Virus record (IMG/VR): IMGVR_UViG_3300035070_000262
Location: 1-22,493 of that record
Reading direction: 5' to 3' (one strand)
From: a virus
DNA: 22,493 nucleotides
Below, piece after piece: positions 1 to 7,587 of the stretch; the stretch's first letter is position 1; each line of letters begins with the position of its first letter. The translations under genes were made by a program, and so were the position numbers. Below the pieces are notes generated by a model. That model was not told the origin of the DNA, did not search any database, and was given only the letters and a program-made list of their open reading frames with translations.

Positions 1-671
1 AATTTTGGTTCTGGTTCTAAACATGCGTCAGCCGCAGGTTTTAAAAAATCGTAAGCCCAATTGACTAAATCTTCTACGGTAGTTTCGTAGGTTTTAATTG
101 GTCCTTTTTTGTCTCTGCTTACAGGTTGCACAATAGTAAGTTTTACTTTTGCGTTTTCGTAAGGGTATCTGTCAAGTATGCCTAAAGCATAAATCTTAAG
201 CTGTAAGTTATTTGGATCTACAGGCCAAGCGCCTGTCTTTAAATCTATTATCTCTATTTCTTTTTTTGTAATGATGGCACAGTCAAGCGTACCCCAAAGG
301 TGTGGGTTTATCTCCTCCAGGGTAACTTGTTCTTCAATCAATCTTTTACCGCCTAACTCTTCGTGACGTTGCAATATGTAATCTGCGTATTGTTTAGCCA
401 TACCCAACATTTCATCGTCAACAACAACTTCTATTTTTTCGTCATCTTCTTCTATGACTGTAGTAAATGTTTTACCTGCGTAGTGATCTTCTAAAGATGA
501 ATCTTTAATTTGGTCTTTCAAAACCTTCTCTGCCATTTCGTGTATCAAAGTACCACGCTCCGCAGGGTAACTTGTTCTGTACGGAGAACCTTGCGACATG
601 ACAGGAGACGCTGGACATTTAGTCCAACGCTCCGCCGCCGAGGGGGAAAGTAAAGCATGTTTACTCGGCAT
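1..671 (-). CDS. DUF2800/Cas4-like PD-(D/E)XK nuclease, 3' end off the window (partial)
   Basis: The minus-strand frame stays open from ATG at 671 to the left edge (223 complete codons, no stop). I translated it by hand. It starts MPSKHALLSPSAAERWTKCP, the typical opening of the DUF2800 phage family, a relative of Cas4/RecB-type nucleases. The expected active-site pattern follows: IEEQV near residues 112-116, GTLD with D130, IDLKTG with D143 and K145, then a QLKIY element near 157-161. Such proteins usually act in phage DNA replication or recombination; the exact substrate is unknown. The start overlaps the end of the excisionase-like gene by 11 nt, so the two are probably co-transcribed and translationally coupled. 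The C-terminal part is outside the window. The nuclease assignment is strong, the biological role is inferred. Confidence 0.85.
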   Translation of the reverse strand, partial: MPSKHALLSPSAAERWTKCPASPVMSQGSPYRTSYPAERGTLIHEMAEKVLKDQIKDSSLEDHYAGKTFTTVIEEDDEKIEVVVDDEMLGMAKQYADYILQRHEELGGKRLIEEQVTLEEINPHLWGTLDCAIITKKEIEIIDLKTGAWPVDPNNLQLKIYALGILDRYPYENAKVKLTIVQPVSRDKKGPIKTYETTVEDLVNWAYDFLKPAADACLEPEPK

Positions 672-861
672 TTGGGTCAACTACCTCTGAGTTAATAAAG
701 GCTTGTATATCTTGTTTGTCGTACAAGATTTTACCGCCTACTTTTCTGTAACGTGGACCTTTGTTTAGACCGCGCCAATTCTCTAATGTTCTATGCGACA
801 TCTTGAGTATTCTGGCCAACTCTTTGGTCGTTACTAAATCTAGGTTTTCTGTGGTTTCCAT
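661..861 (-). CDS. Excisionase-like small DNA-binding protein (HTH_17/AlpA type winged helix)
   Basis: This 66-residue protein is essentially one HTH_17 domain. It has TTKELARIL (11-19), a recognition-type helix SHRTLENW (22-29), and the wing GPRYRKVGGKILYDKQDI (35-52). This family includes AlpA, phage Xis proteins and other small activators or directionality factors. ATG at 861 has a good Shine-Dalgarno (AGGAG, 4 nt upstream). It lies near the integrase, is divergent from the plus-strand regulator-like gene and overlaps the downstream DUF2800 nuclease by 11 nt. The location favours a role in excision or early-gene control. It could instead be a transcription regulator, as sequence alone does not separate these roles. 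Confidence 0.8.
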   Translation of the reverse strand: METTENLDLVTTKELARILKMSHRTLENWRGLNKGPRYRKVGGKILYDKQDIQAFINSEVVDPNAE

Positions 862-887
862 ATTTCTCCTGTTTCTACTAAAATATA

Positions 888-912
888 CCTTTATTTGTTA
901 TGAAAATAAAGG
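888..912. promoter_or_regulatory. Operator-like perfect inverted repeat in the divergent control region
   Basis: CCTTTATTT (888-896) and its exact reverse complement AAATAAAGG (904-912) are separated by 7 nt. The repeat lies in the 59-nt gap between the excisionase-like gene and the plus-strand gene if the latter starts at 921. A minus-strand TATATT (882-887), a possible -10 element, directly abuts it, so a bound protein would cover the -35/spacer region of leftward transcription. No convincing -35 hexamer is visible. Function as an operator is inferred; the repeat itself is direct. The region is AT-rich, but a 9/9 match including a GG/CC end is less likely to be chance. Confidence 0.5.
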
Positions 913-920
913 CAACAAAA

Positions 921-1136
921 ATGGTAGGTAAAATTTTAAGCGACTTTGATGACCCAATAATGCTTCGTAATAATAGAAAGCCTGTCTGGATTAATAGGTA
1001 TCTAAACGAAGATTTATTAAAGTTTGCTGAGTCGCAAGGTAAAGACCCAAGAGACGTAGCTGAGTATTTAATCTCAGTAGGTCTCAATTCATCTGAGCGC
1101 AACCAAAACATCATATTTGATTTCGAAAATCTGTAG
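921..1136 (+). CDS. Small ribbon-helix-helix-like protein, candidate lysogeny regulator
   Basis: This is the only convincing plus-strand gene. From ATG 921 it gives 71 residues. A strand-like segment KPVWINRYL (20-28) is followed by two predicted helices, NEDLLKFAESQ (29-39) and DPRDVAEYLISVG (42-54). This resembles the Arc/MetJ/CopG fold in outline only; I recognise no specific family. ATG 921 is preferred over ATG 900 because AAAGG lies 8 nt upstream, while 900 has no Shine-Dalgarno and sits inside the 888-912 inverted repeat. The 3' end overlaps the integrase end by 26 nt (convergent). Position and fold suggest a repressor acting on the divergent promoter region, which is inference. Confidence 0.6.
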   Translation: MVGKILSDFDDPIMLRNNRKPVWINRYLNEDLLKFAESQGKDPRDVAEYLISVGLNSSERNQNIIFDFENL

Positions 1137-1977
1137 GTTGTAACAGAGCTTCTATATGCTCGCTCACTAGCGCAGCAGACTCAATAGCCTTGTCCTTATG
1201 AATGTGTGCATACCGCGCAGTTGTCTTTTGATCTTTATGTCCAAGCAAATGACCAACTTGCGCTAACGGTAATTTTTGTAAACTAAACGACGCGAAAGTG
1301 TGGCGTAAGTCATGCAATCTAAACTCTTCTATACCAAGTGTTTTTCTGATTTTATCCCACGCTCTCCGAGGCGCTTGAATGTTAAATATTCTCTCGCCCT
1401 CCTGCGCCCTGCGATTGATTATATCCAAGGCGCGTTCGCTCAAATGTATGACTCTTTCCTCGCCGTACTGATCCGTTTTATGTTCGCTCAAGACAAGCAT
1501 ATTGCCTTGTAAGTCTGTCCATTTAGCTTTCGCAATCTCACCGCATCTAGCTCCTGTTAAGAGCAGTAGCCAGATGAAATCTACGGATTCTTGATAGCGT
1601 TTGTTTTTGTATAACAAGTCGAGTTGTTCTTTGACTTGAATAAGTTGTTCGCTTGTTAGGTATAGCTTTCTTTTGTTTTCTTTGTTCTTGGCAATGTGTG
1701 TCGCAGGATTGCTTTCAACCAAGCTAAGAGTGATAGCCAGATTAAACATAGATCTAAGCAATGTTAATACTTTGTTAGCTTGTGCAGGCGCTGTCTCTGA
1801 CAAACTAAAATGCAGTTTGGCTATGTCACCTCTGACAACTTTGTTGAGTTTTTTCTGGCCCAATGGACCTGCAATGTATTTGTGGTAAATCCTGTTTAGT
1901 TCTTTGATTGTCTTTGTTTTACGTCTAGCGCAATCCTGTTGATAAAGATTGTGTAAGTCGTTGATACTTTCGTGCAT
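1111..1977 (-). CDS. int: Tyrosine-family phage integrase
   Basis: This 288-residue tyrosine recombinase has a SAM-like core-binding domain at about 5-95 and a catalytic domain at about 105-270. The full catalytic set is visible: R144 (TGARCGEI), K167 (SEHKTDQ), H222 and R225 (HDLRHTF), H247 (LLGHKD) and Y256 (ARYAHI). It should carry out site-specific integration and, with a directionality factor, excision of the prophage. It is shorter than many 350-400 residue integrases because it lacks an N-terminal arm-binding domain. An in-frame TAA directly precedes ATG 1977, so the short N-terminus is real, and GGAG lies 6 nt upstream. It has its own promoter candidate (2003-2031). No tRNA-like attachment core is seen next to it. 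Confidence 0.95.
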   Translation of the reverse strand: MHESINDLHNLYQQDCARRKTKTIKELNRIYHKYIAGPLGQKKLNKVVRGDIAKLHFSLSETAPAQANKVLTLLRSMFNLAITLSLVESNPATHIAKNKENKRKLYLTSEQLIQVKEQLDLLYKNKRYQESVDFIWLLLLTGARCGEIAKAKWTDLQGNMLVLSEHKTDQYGEERVIHLSERALDIINRRAQEGERIFNIQAPRRAWDKIRKTLGIEEFRLHDLRHTFASFSLQKLPLAQVGHLLGHKDQKTTARYAHIHKDKAIESAALVSEHIEALLQPTDFRNQI

Positions 1978-2002
1978 TTATTTCTCCAAAAATGTACTGC
2001 AA

Positions 2003-2031
2003 AGTATAGGATAGTAGTCTTAATAATTCAA
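2003..2031 (-). promoter_or_regulatory. Sigma70-like promoter for the integrase
   Basis: On the minus strand, TTGAAT (2026-2031) and TATACT (2003-2008) are separated by exactly 17 nt, followed by a short leader to the integrase Shine-Dalgarno (GGAG at 1984-1987). The -35 box matches the consensus at 4 of 6 and the -10 at 5 of 6. The -35 box lies in the last codons of the upstream nuclease gene. This would allow integrase expression separate from the late operon. Confidence 0.5.
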
Positions 2032-2424
2032 CTCTTTTATTGTTTGATGAAACGTAGCCAATGAATCTGCGTTTTTCATTATATCTTCTTCTATGCGTAC
2101 TTCTCCTTTATTGACATTAAAAGGCATAAAAATTACGTTGTTGTATTGTTTTGAATATAAGGCGTAGATATCTATTGCGCCTTCTGCAAAGTGTCTGTTC
2201 TTGGTGTGCGAGCCTCGGCGTAAATCAAACCGCCATTTGTTGTGATTTTTTTCTTTCTTAGTTTTTGACTTTACCTGGCATTTATATAATTTATCTTCAA
2301 AGTCAAAAATTATATCTGCCTCTGCGCCATGCGGAACAATAATTACTGTGTCTGAAACAAGGGCTAAAACGCTGGCAGTAAAATATTCTCCGCTTCTGCC
2401 TAGTCGTTCTGTGACGCGACCCAT
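2020..2424 (-). CDS. Small PD-(D/E)XK endonuclease-like protein
   Basis: This 134-residue single-domain protein has E13 in GRSGEYF, D37 in GAEADIIFDF, then KCQVKSK with Q50 and K52, and a later FAEGAIDIYALY segment (79-90). This resembles the PD(D/E)XK family that includes group I intron-type homing nucleases and small resolvase-like nucleases. That architecture predicts a metal-dependent DNA nuclease, but the substrate (junctions, homing site or host DNA) cannot be told. It follows the 1104-residue ejection protein by 13 nt and precedes the integrase. ATG 2424 lacks a clear Shine-Dalgarno, so coupling to the upstream gene is likely. A homing-type free-standing nuclease is one alternative. 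Confidence 0.7.
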   Translation of the reverse strand: MGRVTERLGRSGEYFTASVLALVSDTVIIVPHGAEADIIFDFEDKLYKCQVKSKTKKEKNHNKWRFDLRRGSHTKNRHFAEGAIDIYALYSKQYNNVIFMPFNVNKGEVRIEEDIMKNADSLATFHQTIKELNY

Positions 2425-2437
2425 AGTTCTAAATCAT

Positions 2438-5400
2438 TTATTTTATTTTTTCTGATAATTTAGTTTCTTTTTTGAAATCTTTTAATTGTTCTATTCTATA
2501 TTTAAGTCTTTCATCGTATTGGTTTTTTAAATTTGCAATTTCTTCTTTTGTAAGATTTGGGTCTTTTAAAACTCTATTTCTTCTTGATTTAATATCTTGA
2601 ATTTCTCTTTGCATATTTAATATATTGTATCTTCTACTTTTTGTAACATCGATTGGATATAAATTAATACCCACTAACCTTAACATTGCTTGAGTTTTTG
2701 TAATTTTTGGATCTCCAAACTTATCAACATCTTTATTTACTGCTTGCGAAATTTTTCCAAGCCAACCTCTATCAGTTAAAAACGGCGGTCCTGCCAATCT
2801 CCATAAATAAAGAAGCGAATCTCTTAATTGTATGTTTGGTGGATCATTTTCATTAATTATATCTTGGCCTGTGAAAGCATCTTTATTGGCTCTTAAAGCT
2901 GTAATTGCTTCTGGCACAGGGCCTCCCAAAATTCCTGTTCTGCCAAAAGCTTCTGCCATTTCTCCTTCGGCAGCATCTCTTATAAGTCCTGTGTACATTG
3001 ACCAAGGTAAAAGATAACTGAAATCAAAAACTTGCCAATTATCATTTTCATCTTTAACAGGCAATATGAATGCGCTTCCATTATCTTTGACAAATTTTGG
3101 CATTAATTCTTTTATAACTTCTACATCTTCAGATGTAATGTCTTGATATTGCTCTACAATTTTTGCCATTCCAAAAGGAATAGCGACATAAGGAATATAT
3201 CTTTCTGGATAACGTATTGCTGTTTCTAAAAGATTTGGAAGCACTTTGTAATAAAAAGTTAAAAAAGGCACACCAACAGGAGCATTTCTTAAATATCTTA
3301 CAAGCGCAGGAACAGATGAATAATCAAATAAAGTTTTTTGCGCTGCTAAAACCGCTGTTGCTTCGTCAGCTCCTTTAGACATTGCATCAATTATTTTTGC
3401 AGTTTTTCCTAAAACTTCCGTAAATTGATAAGCGTTTGAAGCAGTATCAGCAATAACAGCTCCTATATATTTTACTTTTTCTATTGGGTTTTTTATGTCT
3501 TTTTGTTTTATTTTTAAATAAGCTTGATTAATTTCAAACATTTCTTGTTTGTTGTATGTAGTGTTTGTAACACCGTATTTTTTTGCTATTTGATAAAAAG
3601 GACCATCTTTTCTTATATCGTCTAAAGCTTGAATATACCTATTACCTAAATCTTTCCATTTAACTCCAGAAAGATTCATAAGAACTCCGTTTGCTAAAAA
3701 ATTTCTAACTTGCGTTGGTGGATTTAAAGCAACTTTAGTCATTTTCCAAAAACGAGTAAGTTTTGTTAAATAACCTTGAGGACCAAGAATAGCTTGTAGC
3801 CATCCAGAGTCAGGATTTGCAAATTCTTGAGATTCAATTAAATCGTTATATATTTCTTTTCTTATGTATGCTCCTCGTAAAGATCCATATTGTTTTGAAT
3901 CAGGAACTTGTTTATAAGCAGACAAATCTGTTTTGGAAATATTTATTTCAGCTTCATCAATAGCTTCTTGTATTTCATTAACAAGCCTTTCTCCAGATTC
4001 TTTGCTTCTTGGGCCTTTAAGCGTTTCTTCAGCGATTCTGTTTTTTTCTTCAGCCAACCATACAGGGCTAACTTCTTTTCCTCTAAATGATACTAACCCA
4101 GGCCTAAAAGCCCAATTAGGGTTTTCAATTATTTTTTCAAACAAAGAAAATTTAATTATGTCTGACATTGGTTCTTCTATAGCTTTTGGGCCTTGCAAAG
4201 AAACGTCATGCACCTCTCCTAAAAATTCTTTAGTAGCATCATCTAAATCTTTTCTTGTTTTTGTATAATCCATTCTCCCTTTTTTATCTAAAAATTTAAG
4301 ATACATTCTTGGCAAGTATGTTTCTTTATTTTTATCAACTACATCTTTTGGAAGAATATTTCTTTTAACTAAAGAATCACCTATAAAATCTATTGCTTCT
4401 CTTAGTTCTTTTGCCTGATTTCTTACATTTATATCTTTAATAGATTCTGCGCCTTTTTCTCCAATTAAGTATTTTCTAACTGTTTGATTAGTTGCAGAAT
4501 CAAGAGGCTCAAATAAATCGTAAACATCTCTAGTGACTGTTTTTACTTTTTCAAGCCTTCCTCCTGTTAATCCTTTAAACGTTAAAAATTTTTCAACTTC
4601 TGGCAAATCTTTAAAGGTAGAAAATTTAATAAAAGGTTTTTTAATACCATCTAAAACTTTGCCAGCAAAATTTTGATATGTTTTTCCCAACAAGCCTGCT
4701 TCTGCTTCTTGTTTTCTTATTTGTATATCTGGTAAAGGTTCTACCTGTTCTTCTAGCCTTTCTTTTATAGTAGGTTTATTTTCTATATCTGGTTGCCTTG
4801 GTTCTTTTTCATCAATTATTTTTTCATTAATTTCCTTATCTTTAACTTCAATATCTTTTTTAGAAATATCTGGATTCTGTAATGATTTTTCTTCATCTTT
4901 TAATATCTTTGAAAATTTAGTTCTTGCGCCTATATTGCTTGCAACTCCACCAAAAAGGCCTCCCAAGCCTAATCCTATTCCAGCGCCTAAAGCAGAAGAT
5001 TTTCCTAATTCTTCCCAATCAAAATCTTGTTGTACTCCTGCGTTTATTTTAGCGTTTTGTCTAAAAGTATTATCTAAACCAGCATATATAGAACCCTCCA
5101 AAGAACCTATTTTGCTACCTTGTTTAAAGCCCTCTAAAGTTCCTTTTTTTAAAGCTTCTTTTTTTATATCTTTTAAAGCTTGTTTTTTTAAAGGATCTTT
5201 AACAGCTTGTTTTACATTTTCTCTTATAGAGTTTTTTAAAGTTTGTTTTACTCCTTGACCAACAATTCTCCCAGCTATTCCTGCTCCCAAGTAAGTGCTT
5301 GGATCTGTAAAAACGCCTTTTGCAAAACGACCTGCTCCAGCCCAAGTAGCGGCCTTTCTGTCGTATTTATCCATTAAGGTTACAAAATCTTTTTTTTGTT

Positions 5401-5752
5401 CGTCTGTAGCATCAGATAATTGCAAAGCTTCTTGTCCTGTTTCAAATAAATTGTAATTAAATTGACCCATGTAATTTAAGCCAAATTTTGCGTATTCTTC
5501 GTCTGTTTCTAGTTTTGGAGCATCATCTCCTTGATCCCAAAAATATATTGATTTAGAAGCTTCAATCCATTCTGGATCTTCATAAAGACTTTCTTCTGTT
5601 ATTTGGGCTTGTTGTTCTGGATTTTCTATTATTGGCTTTTCAGATAAAGGTTCTGTTTCACCTATTGCTAATAATATTTCTTCTCTAGTAGGTTCTGTTG
5701 GAGATGTAAATTTATATTTTTTGCCTTTATAGTCAAACTTGTATTGTGGCAT
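2438..5752 (-). CDS. Large internal virion / DNA ejection protein
   Basis: At 1104 residues this is the largest gene in the window. It opens with a small domain (about 1-35, YKFDYKGKKYKFTSP...REEIL) seen at the N-terminus of many phage ejection proteins. Next come a Lys-rich amphipathic helical stretch (about 160-215), a glycine-rich hydrophobic segment (GAGIGLGLGGLFGG, about 255-270) and an acidic/Lys linker. A long conserved helical region follows, with NPPTQVRNFLANGVLMN near 675-695, which resembles the LPD38 domain of phage polyvalent/ejection proteins as I remember it. The C-terminus is a charged helix. No lytic transglycosylase signature is evident. Its place at the end of the tail/internal gene block supports a T7 gp16-like role, probably ejected into the cell. 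It is markedly AT-rich compared with TerL. AAGGTG precedes the ATG. Confidence 0.75.
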   Translation of the reverse strand: MPQYKFDYKGKKYKFTSPTEPTREEILLAIGETEPLSEKPIIENPEQQAQITEESLYEDPEWIEASKSIYFWDQGDDAPKLETDEEYAKFGLNYMGQFNYNLFETGQEALQLSDATDEQKKDFVTLMDKYDRKAATWAGAGRFAKGVFTDPSTYLGAGIAGRIVGQGVKQTLKNSIRENVKQAVKDPLKKQALKDIKKEALKKGTLEGFKQGSKIGSLEGSIYAGLDNTFRQNAKINAGVQQDFDWEELGKSSALGAGIGLGLGGLFGGVASNIGARTKFSKILKDEEKSLQNPDISKKDIEVKDKEINEKIIDEKEPRQPDIENKPTIKERLEEQVEPLPDIQIRKQEAEAGLLGKTYQNFAGKVLDGIKKPFIKFSTFKDLPEVEKFLTFKGLTGGRLEKVKTVTRDVYDLFEPLDSATNQTVRKYLIGEKGAESIKDINVRNQAKELREAIDFIGDSLVKRNILPKDVVDKNKETYLPRMYLKFLDKKGRMDYTKTRKDLDDATKEFLGEVHDVSLQGPKAIEEPMSDIIKFSLFEKIIENPNWAFRPGLVSFRGKEVSPVWLAEEKNRIAEETLKGPRSKESGERLVNEIQEAIDEAEINISKTDLSAYKQVPDSKQYGSLRGAYIRKEIYNDLIESQEFANPDSGWLQAILGPQGYLTKLTRFWKMTKVALNPPTQVRNFLANGVLMNLSGVKWKDLGNRYIQALDDIRKDGPFYQIAKKYGVTNTTYNKQEMFEINQAYLKIKQKDIKNPIEKVKYIGAVIADTASNAYQFTEVLGKTAKIIDAMSKGADEATAVLAAQKTLFDYSSVPALVRYLRNAPVGVPFLTFYYKVLPNLLETAIRYPERYIPYVAIPFGMAKIVEQYQDITSEDVEVIKELMPKFVKDNGSAFILPVKDENDNWQVFDFSYLLPWSMYTGLIRDAAEGEMAEAFGRTGILGGPVPEAITALRANKDAFTGQDIINENDPPNIQLRDSLLYLWRLAGPPFLTDRGWLGKISQAVNKDVDKFGDPKITKTQAMLRLVGINLYPIDVTKSRRYNILNMQREIQDIKSRRNRVLKDPNLTKEEIANLKNQYDERLKYRIEQLKDFKKETKLSEKIK

Positions 5753-5760
5753 TTTTCACC

Positions 5761-6549
5761 TTATAGAGTTGGTGTTCCAAATCCTAGCCTGTCAGTTAAA
5801 TCAATAAAGCCGTTATTATTATCATCAGAAGTATCATTATCATCAGAAGGCTCAGGATACAGGAGGTCATACATTTTTTCAGCTGCATCCATTTTTGCTT
5901 TTATTTCTTCAGGTGATATAGGATCTCCTAGAGAATCTTTACTTGTTAATAATTTTGCTTGAACGTCTAGTAAATGTTGTTCTTTTGAACGCTTAGCTCC
6001 ACCGCCGCCTAATATTTGAGTAGCAACATTATATTCTTCTGTGCTTATTTTTTTATTGTCGAAATCTTCTTTAACTTTTTGCCATGCGTTTAAATCTTTT
6101 TGATTAGCCGTTTTTTCTTCTGGGCCACCATAAATATAAGATGTATATATTTTATAACCCAATTCAACAGGCGTATTTTTTAATTGATTGCCTAATCTTT
6201 CATCGAGTATTCCCTCCCTTATTCCGCTATCAACTAGACTGATATATTCATCTTTTTTATTTCTTTCTTGCTCTTGCCTATATTGCAATTCAAAAACTGC
6301 TGGCAAATTTTTATAACCCCCTGGTGACTGAAGCATAATTTTTGCAAAATCTTTTAAAGATCCTTCAGGAAGATTTTTATAATATTCTTTCGCCTGCCTA
6401 TCATAATCTTCTTCTAATTCTTTAATATTTTTTTCTCTTATAGTTTCTTGTCCAGCCAATATAGCTCTTAAAGGATCTTGACCTCTCAATACGCTTGAAA
6501 GCCCTAAAAGACTTAAACCAACTTGTTCTGAATTTTTTCCTATCGACAT
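5761..6549 (-). CDS. Probable internal virion (ejection) protein, unknown family
   Basis: This 262-residue protein is largely helical and charged. It contains an early segment typical of internal virion proteins (GLSLLGLSSVLRGQDPLRAILAGQ, split here as residues about 10-33) and a long charged helix up to residue 50. The acidic C-terminus (DDNDTSDDNNN, about 238-248) ends in a short hydrophobic tail. No catalytic motif is recognised. It is encoded between two other probable ejection proteins, 12 nt after one and 8 nt before the 1104-residue one. Together these three resemble the three-protein ejection sets of podoviruses (T7 gp14/15/16; P22 gp7/16/20). The family is not recognised, so the role rests on context. 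Confidence 0.6.
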   Translation of the reverse strand: MSIGKNSEQVGLSLLGLSSVLRGQDPLRAILAGQETIREKNIKELEEDYDRQAKEYYKNLPEGSLKDFAKIMLQSPGGYKNLPAVFELQYRQEQERNKKDEYISLVDSGIREGILDERLGNQLKNTPVELGYKIYTSYIYGGPEEKTANQKDLNAWQKVKEDFDNKKISTEEYNVATQILGGGGAKRSKEQHLLDVQAKLLTSKDSLGDPISPEEIKAKMDAAEKMYDLLYPEPSDDNDTSDDNNNGFIDLTDRLGFGTPTL

Positions 6550-6561
6550 AATATTTTTTAT

Positions 6562-7587
6562 TTAATATTGAATAGTTTGGATTCCCATTGGATTAAATGA
6601 TGTAGAGCCAAACATTGGTTCTAAAGTTGCTCCTTGAGTTGTTGTTGGAGCTTGATCAAAAACCCCACCAACTGCCAAAGATCCTAATAATCCTGATAAA
6701 CCTCCCAAAATATCTGCTGACCCAGCTCTGCCTCTAGCTGTTTCTGAAATTAAAGATGGTTGACCTCTTACAGCTTGACTCAATAAACCAAATTGTTGGT
6801 AAGGGTATTCCAACGCTCTTTCAAATTCACCTCTCGCAGCAGTAAGAGCTTGTTGTTGGAGCGCTTGTTGTAAACCACCAATACCTAATAAACCAGATAA
6901 TGCTTGTTGTTGCGCTCTCTCTTGCTCGCCCAATAAACCTGCTTGGAATCTTTGTTGTTCTAAACCTGCCGCAGCCCTTCGTCTAGCTGCTTCGGCTTCA
7001 CCAGAGATATCAAATTCTTGCGCTCTGATGTCTCTTAAAATATCAGCTTCAGCCATTCTTGCAGCTTGCTCAAAACCTCTTTGTCTCAAGTCTGCTGCTG
7101 TTCTTGCTTTTTGTTCTATGTAAGGTCTAGTAGCCTCTGCTTCTAATATAGCAGACCTAGAACCACCAAAAGCGCCTGCTCTGATAGCTCTTTCCTGCGC
7201 TCCTGTTCTTGCGATATCCTCTTGTCTTTGGATATCTCGCATTGCTAAATCAATAGCTTGCTGTTGAAAAGGTGATTGATAAGCACCTAAATCAACGTCT
7301 AATAAAGATCTTGCCTGTATTCTTCTTGGGTCTGCAAACTCTGGCGCTTGTTGTTCTAATAAAGTTTGTCGAAAAGCGCCAGGATCAAATCTGCCTGCCT
7401 GTTCAAATAAACCTCTTTGGCCCTCAAACGCTGCTAATTGGTCTGGTGTAAAGCCAGCAACCATTGGTCCTGTGTACGGAATAAAAGGTTCTTGAGCCAA
7501 ACCTAATGCTTTTTGGTAAATATCTTGATATTGTTCTTGTTGAAAGCCTGGAAGACTTTGTTCAACTGTAGTTGCTCCTTTACTCAT
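6562..7587 (-). CDS. Internal virion / DNA injection-like protein, Ala/Gln-rich
   Basis: This 341-residue protein is rich in Ala, Gln, Arg and Glu. It has the signatures YQSPFQQQAIDLAMRDIQRQ (about 113-132) and IRAGAFGGSRSAILEAE (about 145-161), which recur in podoviral internal or injection proteins. Long predicted helices follow (about 165-235), then a glycine/leucine-rich hydrophobic segment (ILGGLSGLLGSLAVGG, about 293-308) that could insert in a membrane. It probably helps form the ejection channel, a role inferred from the family. ATG 7587 overlaps the previous stop in ATGA form, indicating coupled translation. Confidence 0.7.
   Translation of the reverse strand: MSKGATTVEQSLPGFQQEQYQDIYQKALGLAQEPFIPYTGPMVAGFTPDQLAAFEGQRGLFEQAGRFDPGAFRQTLLEQQAPEFADPRRIQARSLLDVDLGAYQSPFQQQAIDLAMRDIQRQEDIARTGAQERAIRAGAFGGSRSAILEAEATRPYIEQKARTAADLRQRGFEQAARMAEADILRDIRAQEFDISGEAEAARRRAAAGLEQQRFQAGLLGEQERAQQQALSGLLGIGGLQQALQQQALTAARGEFERALEYPYQQFGLLSQAVRGQPSLISETARGRAGSADILGGLSGLLGSLAVGGVFDQAPTTTQGATLEPMFGSTSFNPMGIQTIQY

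Noticed and set aside
878-1114. 78-residue minus-strand frame opposite the plus-strand RHH-like gene
   Set aside because: Its translation lacks a coherent domain and it is fully antisense to a frame that does look like a folded protein. It would also collide with the operator and promoter region.
1122-1148. Small hairpin TCTGT...ACAGA at the convergent int/RHH ends as a bidirectional terminator
   Set aside because: The stem has only 5 bp and there is no T-tract on either side, so it does not qualify as a terminator.
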